Positions 57,528-64,000 of a DNA stretch of 64,000 bases are shown piece after piece. The notes below the pieces were generated by a model, which was given only the letters and a program-made list of their open reading frames with translations, searched no databases and was not told where the DNA came from. The first letter of the stretch is position 1. Each line of letters opens with the position of its first letter. This DNA is from an uncultured Lachnospiraceae bacterium (GTDB taxonomy: Bacteria; Bacillota; Clostridia; Lachnospirales; Lachnospiraceae): assembly GCA_902789665.1 (NCBI GenBank), contig CADAOY010000006.1:17238-81237 (forward strand). The letters are read 5' to 3'. The position numbers and the translations under genes were made by a program.

Positions 57528-58645
57528 GAGCGTTAGGTATTGTTTTAGCAGGTGGTAACAACCACAGAATGAGAGAGTTATCAGCTAAAAGAGCTATTTC
57601 AGCTATGCCTATAGTAGGTAGTTACAGAAGTATCGACTTCGCTCTTTCAAGTATGACTAATTCTCATATCCAGAAGGTGGCTGTACTTACTCAGTACAAT
57701 GCAAGAAGCCTTAATGAGCATTTGAGTTCATCCAAGTGGTGGGATTTCGGACGTAAGCAGGGTGGTTTATTCGTATTCACACCTATCGTTACAGCTGATA
57801 ATTCCAACTGGTACAGAGGAACTGCAGATGCTATTTATCAGAACCTGGATTTCCTTAAGCAGAGCCATGAGCCATATGTAGTTATTGCATCTGGTGACTG
57901 TATCTACAAGATGGATTATAACAAGGTTCTTGAATATCATATTAACAAGCAGGCAGATATTACAGTTGTATGTAAGGATATGCCAAAGGATGTTAATGTA
58001 GACAGATACGGTATCATTCGTATGAATGAGGAAAGCAGAATCGAAGAATTCGAAGAGAAGCCAATGGTTGCAAAGACCAATACTGTATCCTGTGGTATCT
58101 ATGTAATCAGACGTCGTCTCTTAATTGAGATGATTGAAAAGTCTAATGAAGAAGGCAGATATGATTTTGTAGCAGATATTCTTATTCGTTATAAATCAAT
58201 GAAGAAGATTTACGGTTACAAGATTAAGGATTACTGGAAGAATATCGCTTCAGTAGAAGATTATTACGAGACAAACATGGATTTCTTAAAGCCTGAAGTT
58301 CGTAATTACTTCTTCCATGAATATCCGGATATTTATTCCAAGATTGATGATCTTCCTCCAGCTAAATACAATGTAGGTTCCAAGGTTAGCAATTCCCTTG
58401 TTTCCTCAGGAAGTATTATTAACGGAACAGTTGAGAATTCAATTATCTTCAAGAAAGTATTCGTAGGAAATAACTGCCACATCAAGAATTCCATTATTCT
58501 TAATGATGTTTATATTGGCGACAATACCTACATTGAGAACTGTATCGTAGAAAGCCGCGATACAATCTGTGCCAACCTCAAGTATGTTGGTGAGGACGGC
58601 ATAAAAGTGCTTGTTGAACAGAACGAGCGCTACCAGGTTAGATAG
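57524..58645 (+). CDS. glgD: GlgD, regulatory paralogue of glucose-1-phosphate adenylyltransferase
   Basis: The 373-residue protein has the same fold as GlgC, but the N-terminal pyrophosphorylase loop reads [13 protein letters not shown] and the site equivalent to KPA is ISA, so it is probably weakly active or inactive. In Firmicutes the GlgC/GlgD heteromer is more active than GlgC alone. The ATG overlaps the glgC stop. A terminator follows. Confidence 0.94.
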   Translation: MRALGIVLAGGNNHRMRELSAKRAISAMPIVGSYRSIDFALSSMTNSHIQKVAVLTQYNARSLNEHLSSSKWWDFGRKQGGLFVFTPIVTADNSNWYRGTADAIYQNLDFLKQSHEPYVVIASGDCIYKMDYNKVLEYHINKQADITVVCKDMPKDVNVDRYGIIRMNEESRIEEFEEKPMVAKTNTVSCGIYVIRRRLLIEMIEKSNEEGRYDFVADILIRYKSMKKIYGYKIKDYWKNIASVEDYYETNMDFLKPEVRNYFFHEYPDIYSKIDDLPPAKYNVGSKVSNSLVSSGSIINGTVENSIIFKKVFVGNNCHIKNSIILNDVYIGDNTYIENCIVESRDTICANLKYVGEDGIKVLVEQNERYQVR

Positions 58646-58682
58646 ACACTTACTTCTTAACATATTTTTCAACCTTTCTTTT

Positions 58683-58720
58683 CGAAAAGACCGATTGCCT
58701 AAATCGGTCTTTTCGTTTTA
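58683..58720 (+). terminator. Rho-independent terminator after glgD
   Basis: GAAAAGACCGATT and AATCGGTCTTTTC form a 13-bp stem with a short loop and a TTTT tail. Confidence 0.9.
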
Positions 58721-58763
58721 TAATCTTTATTAAGCATTTTGCTTTAGAATAAGGAGAATTACT

Positions 58764-59339
58764 ATGTATATAATCGTTGGACTCGGTAACCCGGGAGCGG
58801 AATATGAGAAGACCAGACACAATATGGGTTTTCAGGTAATAGACAAACTGGCTGATAAATATAATATTGATGTTACAACATCAAAGCACAAGGGCTTAAT
58901 CGGTAAAGGCGTAATTGATGGACAGAAAGTTGTGCTTCTTAAGCCACAGACCTATATGAATTTAAGTGGCCAGAGTGTTGAAGACATATGCTCATATTAT
59001 AAAATAGATACCACTTCTGAACTTATTGTGGTATATGATGATATTTCCCTGCCTTGTGGCAATCTTAGAATCAGACCATCCGGCAGCGCCGGCGGACATA
59101 ATGGCATAAAGAATATTATCGGCATGCTCTCATCTCAGGATTTCTGGAGAATCAAAATCGGCGTCGGCGATAAGAAAAAAGGCATGGACCTTAAAGACCA
59201 CGTACTTGGAAGAATCCCTGAAGAAGAAAAACAAATCATTGACGAAGTCCAGGAAAAGGCTGTTGAAGCAATTAAATTAATGCTTGCCGGCAAGGGCGAT
59301 GAAGCAATGAATGTATATAATCGCAAAGCAAGCGAATAA
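58764..59339 (+). CDS. pth: Peptidyl-tRNA hydrolase
   Basis: It frees tRNA from stalled peptidyl-tRNA. The 191-residue protein has VGLGNPGAEYEKTRHNMGF (Asn9 and catalytic His19), then KPQTYMNLSGQSV and YDDISLPCGNLRIR, as in the family. AAGGAGAA precedes the ATG. mfd follows after 16 bases, a common order in Firmicutes. Confidence 0.97.
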   Translation: MYIIVGLGNPGAEYEKTRHNMGFQVIDKLADKYNIDVTTSKHKGLIGKGVIDGQKVVLLKPQTYMNLSGQSVEDICSYYKIDTTSELIVVYDDISLPCGNLRIRPSGSAGGHNGIKNIIGMLSSQDFWRIKIGVGDKKKGMDLKDHVLGRIPEEEKQIIDEVQEKAVEAIKLMLAGKGDEAMNVYNRKASE

Positions 59340-59355
59340 ATAAAGGAAAGTATTT

Positions 59356-62300
59356 ATGAAACTTTTCACCTCTGTTTTAGAAGAATTAGAGGAATACAAA
59401 TTAGCATTAGAAAAACTGCGTGAAGGTAAAAATGTGGAATTGACTTCCCTGGCGCCAAGCCAGGAATTCCATATGGTTTACGGTTTAGGCGGTGATTTTG
59501 ACGTGCGTCTTATTGTGACATATGACAATCAGAGGGCGCAGGAAATCGCAGAAGAATATTCATTTTTTGATCCAAATACAGTCTATTTTCCGGCGAAAGA
59601 TCTGATATTCTATCAGGCAGATCTTTACAGTAATCAGATTACAATTCAAAGAATCAAGGCGCTTGAGGCTATGACGAAGGGGGAAAAGGTTACGATTGTA
59701 ACTACAATTGACGCTCTTCTTAGTCCGATTACGCCTAAAGAAGTGCTGCTTGATAACGTGATTGAGATTGACAAGGGGCAGATTCTTTCGGAAGAGGCGG
59801 TAAGCAGGAAACTTGTGGATATGGGCTATGCCAATGTTACCAGGGTAGAGAACAGGGGCGAGTTCAGTATCCATGGCGGAATCGTGGATATTTATAATAT
59901 TACGGATGATAATCCTTACAGAATCGAACTTTGGGGCGATGAGGTGGATTCCATCAGAATGTTTGATGCCTTAAGTCAGAGGTCGATTCATGGCTCAGAT
60001 AATATTAAGAAGATTCGGATTGTGCCTGCAATGGAGATGATAGTGGATTCTGACCTTCTTCAAAAGGGACTTAAGAAAATCAAGAAGGAAGCCCAGGACA
60101 GAGAGAAGGAACTTCGTGATGAGTTCCATACAGCGGAGGCAAATCATCTTAAGAATTATATAGAAGAAGTTTTGGATAATGTGGAATATCTGGGTAACCA
60201 GGCAAATCTTGATTCTTTTATAAGATATTTTTATCCAAAGGCTGATAATTTCCTCTCACTGCTTGAAAGCCGAAAAGTGCTGGTGGTTATGGATGAGCGC
60301 CATAATCTTGATATTAAGGCAGACAGCGTAATCAAGGAATTCAAGGATGGCATGAAGGGCAGGGTTGAAAGCGGAGATGCGCTTCCTGGTCAGGCTAAAT
60401 TAATAGAAGATATTAAAAAGATATATAAGAGAATTGAGGAAATGGGGGCTTTGTACCTTACTACCTCAGACAGCAGAAATAATAAGGCTAACGTGGCACT
60501 GTCCATATCAATGGATGTATGCGGCGTAAGTTCATATAACAGCAATATAGCAACTTTGGTTAAAGACCTTGAGAAATATCGTAAGCAGGGCTATCGTATC
60601 CTGGTTACTTCCAGCTCAAAGACAAGGGCGAAGAGACTTGCGAAGGATATTTTTGATGAATATGATATTCCGATTTTTTATTCGGATAACATGAACAGGG
60701 AACTTCAGCCGAAGGAAATCATGACGGCAAATGTTCCTATAAGAAGCGGCTTTGAATACAGGGACGTAAGGTTCGTTGTACTGACAGACAGCGACATATT
60801 CGGCCGCAAGGTTAAGACTTCTCACAGAAAAAGATATTCAGGTGACCAGATCTCGTCCCTCGATGAACTTAAATATGGCGATTATGTGGTTCATGAGAAT
60901 TACGGAATCGGCATATACAGAGGAATTGAAAGTATCACATCTGAAGGCGTGACCAAGGATTATATCAAGATTGATTATGCGAAGGATGAGAAACTTTATG
61001 TGGTGGCCACGGATTTTAAGGTAGTGCAAAAATACGGCGCTGCAGAAGGTGCCAGGGTAAAGGTTAACTCCTTAAGCCGCAACGAAGTATGGAAAAATAC
61101 CAAGGCCAAAGTTCAGGAAGGTGCACAGGTTGTAGCGAAGGAACTGGTGAATCTTTATGCTGCAAGGCTTAATAAGAAGGGGCATGTTTATGCTCCTGAT
61201 ACTGCATGGCAGAATGAATTCGAAGAATTATTCCCTTATATAGAAACTGATGACCAGCTGCTTGCAATTAAAGATACCAAGACTGACCTCGAAGAGGGCA
61301 AAATCATGGACAGGCTTGTCTGTGGTGACGTAGGTTTTGGTAAGACGGAAGTTGCCCTAAGGGCGTCTTTTAAGGTAGTGATGGAAGGAAAGCAGGTTCT
61401 GTACTTAGTTCCGACAACAATCCTTGCAAAGCAGCATTTTGATACATTCGTTGAACGAATGAAGAATTTTGCAGTGAGGGTGGATTATCTTTCCAGATTT
61501 AAGAGTAAGAAGGACCAGGCTGAAACTGTCAGAAGATTTAAGGAAGGCAATATCGATATTTTAATAGGAACTCACAGAATTCTTTCTGAAGATGTGAAGC
61601 CTAGAGACTTAGGCCTTCTTATTATAGATGAAGAGCAGAGATTCGGGGTTAAGCATAAGGAGAAAATCAAGCAGCTTAAAACCGATGTCAATGTTCTGAC
61701 ACTGACTGCTACTCCTATTCCTAGAACTCTCCATATGAGCTTGATTGGAGTCAGGGATATGTCGCTTTTGGAAGAAGCGCCAAATGACAGACATCCAATC
61801 CAGACCTATGTTATGGCATATAATGATGAGATGGTAAGAGAGGCCATAAACCGCGAACTTGCCAGAGGCGGACAGGTGTACTATGTCCATAACAGGGTTA
61901 ATGATATAGACCTGGTAACAGACAAGGTGAAGGAACTTCTGCCTGACGCGAGGGTCAAATTCGCCCACGGTCAGATGAAGGAGACCGAGCTTGAAGATAT
62001 AATGTTTGAGTTCATTAATAAGGAAATAGATATTCTGGTTTCCACAACAATAATCGAAACAGGACTTGATATTCCTAATGTAAATACAATGATAATTGAT
62101 GATGCGGAGCGCTACGGCTTATCCCAGCTTTATCAGCTGCGTGGCAGAGTCGGAAGATCTGACAGAAATGCCTATGCTTTCCTTATGTATAATCCCGGAA
62201 GAATTCTTAAGGAAGAAGCGGCGAAGAGACTTGATGCGATTCGGGAATTTTCCGATTTGGGTTCAGGCTACAAAATCAGCATGCGAGACCTTGAGATAAG

Positions 62301-62898
62301 AGGCGCCGGCACAATGTTCGGCACATCCCAGTCGGGACATATAGAGGCAGTCGGTTATGACCTTTATCTTAAGATGTTATCAAATGCCATCTTGGAGGCC
62401 AGGGGCGAAGAGGTTAAGGAAGAGTTCCAGACCAAGGTTAATATTGCAGTTGGCGCCAATATTCCTGATTCCTATATAAGCGACGAAGGCACCAAACTTA
62501 CAATGTATAACAGAATTGCTTCCATAGAAGGTATGAAGGATTATCAGGAAGTATCTGATGAACTCGAAGACAGATTCGGTGAGATTCCGCATGAGGTGGC
62601 AGCTCTTCTTAAAGTTGCCTTAATCAAGGCCAAAGCCGGAAGATGCAAAATAACAGAGATTGAAAATAAAGGCAATAAGGTTATAATAACCTTTAGAAAT
62701 GATGCTCCGATTGATACGGAGAAATTTGTTTCTTATATAAATAGTAACCGAAATAGTATGAGATTCATTATGGCAGCAGAGCCTTATATTGAATGCAGCG
62801 TGAGTCTTACCAAAATTCCGTGGAAGGATGAGGACGAACTGCTTGGGCTGTGTGACCGCGTTGTTGATAATGTATCTCATATGCTGGTTGAAGGGTAG
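59356..62898 (+). CDS. mfd: Transcription-repair coupling factor
   Basis: The 1180-residue translocase removes stalled RNA polymerase and recruits excision repair. It has a UvrB-like N-terminus, an RNA-polymerase-interacting segment (about 480-560, ISSLDELKYGDYVVHENYGIG), Walker A GDVGFGKTEVA and the DEEQ box (IIDEEQRFGV), then a RecG-like helicase half and the TRCF C-terminal domain. Full length for the family. Confidence 0.97.
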   Translation: MKLFTSVLEELEEYKLALEKLREGKNVELTSLAPSQEFHMVYGLGGDFDVRLIVTYDNQRAQEIAEEYSFFDPNTVYFPAKDLIFYQADLYSNQITIQRIKALEAMTKGEKVTIVTTIDALLSPITPKEVLLDNVIEIDKGQILSEEAVSRKLVDMGYANVTRVENRGEFSIHGGIVDIYNITDDNPYRIELWGDEVDSIRMFDALSQRSIHGSDNIKKIRIVPAMEMIVDSDLLQKGLKKIKKEAQDREKELRDEFHTAEANHLKNYIEEVLDNVEYLGNQANLDSFIRYFYPKADNFLSLLESRKVLVVMDERHNLDIKADSVIKEFKDGMKGRVESGDALPGQAKLIEDIKKIYKRIEEMGALYLTTSDSRNNKANVALSISMDVCGVSSYNSNIATLVKDLEKYRKQGYRILVTSSSKTRAKRLAKDIFDEYDIPIFYSDNMNRELQPKEIMTANVPIRSGFEYRDVRFVVLTDSDIFGRKVKTSHRKRYSGDQISSLDELKYGDYVVHENYGIGIYRGIESITSEGVTKDYIKIDYAKDEKLYVVATDFKVVQKYGAAEGARVKVNSLSRNEVWKNTKAKVQEGAQVVAKELVNLYAARLNKKGHVYAPDTAWQNEFEELFPYIETDDQLLAIKDTKTDLEEGKIMDRLVCGDVGFGKTEVALRASFKVVMEGKQVLYLVPTTILAKQHFDTFVERMKNFAVRVDYLSRFKSKKDQAETVRRFKEGNIDILIGTHRILSEDVKPRDLGLLIIDEEQRFGVKHKEKIKQLKTDVNVLTLTATPIPRTLHMSLIGVRDMSLLEEAPNDRHPIQTYVMAYNDEMVREAINRELARGGQVYYVHNRVNDIDLVTDKVKELLPDARVKFAHGQMKETELEDIMFEFINKEIDILVSTTIIETGLDIPNVNTMIIDDAERYGLSQLYQLRGRVGRSDRNAYAFLMYNPGRILKEEAAKRLDAIREFSDLGSGYKISMRDLEIRGAGTMFGTSQSGHIEAVGYDLYLKMLSNAILEARGEEVKEEFQTKVNIAVGANIPDSYISDEGTKLTMYNRIASIEGMKDYQEVSDELEDRFGEIPHEVAALLKVALIKAKAGRCKITEIENKGNKVIITFRNDAPIDTEKFVSYINSNRNSMRFIMAAEPYIECSVSLTKIPWKDEDELLGLCDRVVDNVSHMLVEG

Positions 62899-62900
62899 GA

Positions 62901-63791
62901 ATGAATATGGAGAAAAAACTTATATTTATATACAATCCAAACTCTGGCCGTGAGTTAATAAGAGAATATCTTTCTTATATAGTAGAAACTTTCAATAATT
63001 CAGGATATGACGTGACTGTAAAGCCGACTCAGTATGCGGGCCAGGCCAGGGAAATTGCGAAGGAGCATGCTGACGACTTTAATATTATCGCCTGCGCAGG
63101 CGGCGACGGAACCTTGAATGAAGTGCTGGGCGGCGTATACTTATCCGGCAGCAAAACCCCCGTCGGATACATACCCACAGGCAGCACCAATGATTTTGCC
63201 AACACGCATCAGATGCATCAGGATGTACTTAAGGCAGCAAACAGAATAGTAAAGGGAAGAACCAAGGAAATCGACTTGGGGCTTTTTAACGGGAAACCTT
63301 TTGACTATGTGGCAGCTTTCGGATTATTTACAAGCATTGCATATAATACTCCTCATGACTTAAAGAGCGTTATGGGGCACTCCGCATATTTTCTTGAGAT
63401 AATGCGTTCCTTTGCAGAGATGAAGGAAGTGCTGATAAAGTGCGAGTTAGAGGATGGCGAGATTATTGAAGGCTATTACATCATCGGACTTATGAGTAAT
63501 TCCAATTATATCGGCGGCATGCAGTTCTTTATGGATAATGAACTTGCGCTTGATGACGGCGAGATGGAATTTACCTTAATTAAGAAAGGTAATGATCCGG
63601 TGCAGTTCGGAAATATCATTCGTGCCCTTATGGAAAATACTCAGACCAAGCACGTTGTAAGGCGTAAAACCTCCAAGGTACGAATCTCATTTGAGAATGT
63701 AATACCGTGGACTCTGGACGGAGAGTACGGCGGAAGTGTTAAGTATGTGGATCTGGAAGTGGTCAAAAAAGCCGTAAAAATCATAGTATAG
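62901..63791 (+). CDS. Diacylglycerol/lipid kinase family protein (YegS/DagK type)
   Basis: The 296-residue cytoplasmic enzyme has IFIYNPNSG, the catalytic GGDGTLNEVLGG and the PTGSTNDFA loop, where most members read PLGTGNDFA. It phosphorylates a lipid, probably diacylglycerol. ATGs at 62901 and 62907 are both possible. It starts 2 bases after the mfd stop. Confidence 0.9.
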   Translation: MNMEKKLIFIYNPNSGRELIREYLSYIVETFNNSGYDVTVKPTQYAGQAREIAKEHADDFNIIACAGGDGTLNEVLGGVYLSGSKTPVGYIPTGSTNDFANTHQMHQDVLKAANRIVKGRTKEIDLGLFNGKPFDYVAAFGLFTSIAYNTPHDLKSVMGHSAYFLEIMRSFAEMKEVLIKCELEDGEIIEGYYIIGLMSNSNYIGGMQFFMDNELALDDGEMEFTLIKKGNDPVQFGNIIRALMENTQTKHVVRRKTSKVRISFENVIPWTLDGEYGGSVKYVDLEVVKKAVKIIV

Positions 63792-63832
63792 AGGCAACGA
63801 AAAAAATATTTTTCAAAAAATAAAAAAAGTAG

Positions 63833-63861
63833 TTGACTTTGAATAGGTGTTTTGATATTAT
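63833..63861 (+). promoter_or_regulatory. Strong promoter at the window end
   Basis: TTGACT (63833-63838) and TATTAT (63856-63861) are 17 bases apart, after an A-rich stretch that resembles an UP element. Confidence 0.7.
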
Positions 63862-63863
63862 AA

Positions 63864-64000
63864 ATAAGCCGCACGAAAACAGCGGCTTATTTTAATAAGT
63901 TGTACCTTGACAAATAAACAGTAATGCAACCCTGAAACAATTCTAAATATTGAAGAAATTCAATGAGAGTTAATTTCAGAGAAAGACAAACCTTTAAAAT
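63864..64000 (+). other. Leader-like sequence after the last promoter
   Basis: AATAAGCCGC and GCGGCTTATT form a perfect 10-bp stem with a 9-base loop (63864-63893), right at the transcript start. The remaining 107 bases have no supported reading frame and resemble an rRNA-operon leader (TTGACAAATAAACAG, then A-rich DNA), but the window ends before any gene. Confidence 0.35.

Overview
The window reads as a stretch of the chromosome of a low-GC, Gram-positive anaerobe of the Clostridia, most likely a member of the Lachnospiraceae. The evidence is the gene content: a DUF6472 protein, a type 2 ArgC, a GlgC/GlgD pair, a long PRPP synthetase, an 8-iron ferredoxin, a DUF1858 protein, an F-ATP synthase with sodium-type ligands in its c subunit, AGGAGG ribosome binding sites and TTGACA/TATAAT promoters. 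I see no prophage, CRISPR array, intact insertion sequence, tRNA or rRNA gene. Nearly all genes are on the + strand. The exceptions are a ferredoxin, a MecA-like gene, a DUF402 gene, thiT, and the murC / dnaD-dnaI-prs block.

Layout. 1-9.98 kb: c-di-GMP enzymes (HD-GYP, GGDEF), a sugar ABC ATPase, an rRNA methyltransferase, argC, plsC, a radical SAM protein and a sirtuin. 10.2-15.5 kb: the conserved DUF951-rpsF-ssb-rpsR and gdpP-rplI-dnaB clusters. 15.5-17.2 kb: a ferredoxin and a DUF1858 protein with divergent promoters, then a MecA-like adaptor. 17.8-24.4 kb: cell-wall hydrolases, tsaC, rpiB, a dCMP deaminase and an unrecognised 482-residue protein. 25.1-32.4 kb: the complete atp operon. 32.4-44.9 kb: a large extracytoplasmic protein, pncB, an IleS2-type ileS, a glycogen phosphorylase with a histone-H1-like tail, and an aconitase-family hydratase. 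44.9-50.6 kb: a candidate non-coding RNA, a serpin lipoprotein, thiT with a TPP riboswitch, a DegV protein and a membrane-protein pair. 50.9-55.9 kb (- strand): murC, then dnaD, dnaI and prs. 56.2-63.8 kb: glgCD, pth, mfd and a diacylglycerol-kinase-family gene. The last 170 bases hold a strong promoter and a leader-like hairpin.

How the genes work together. Glycogen synthesis (glgC, glgD) and breakdown (glgP) are both present. NAD is addressed by pncB (salvage) and the sirtuin (consumption). Replication appears as dnaB helicase, its probable loaders dnaD and dnaI, and ssb; DnaA-box sequences cluster just upstream of the loader operon. Second-messenger enzymes cover c-di-GMP (GGDEF, HD-GYP) and c-di-AMP (GdpP).

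The most unusual structure is a dispersed element of about 70 bases. It occurs as five full copies and one fragment at three intergenic loci (about 10.0, 36.5 and 50.7 kb). Each copy folds into a long hairpin with a second apical hairpin, and the differences between copies are compensatory, including a matched shortening of both arms in one copy. Other points of interest are the DnaA-box cluster before dnaD, the lysine-rich tail on glycogen phosphorylase, and a candidate structured RNA of about 350 nt before the serpin gene.
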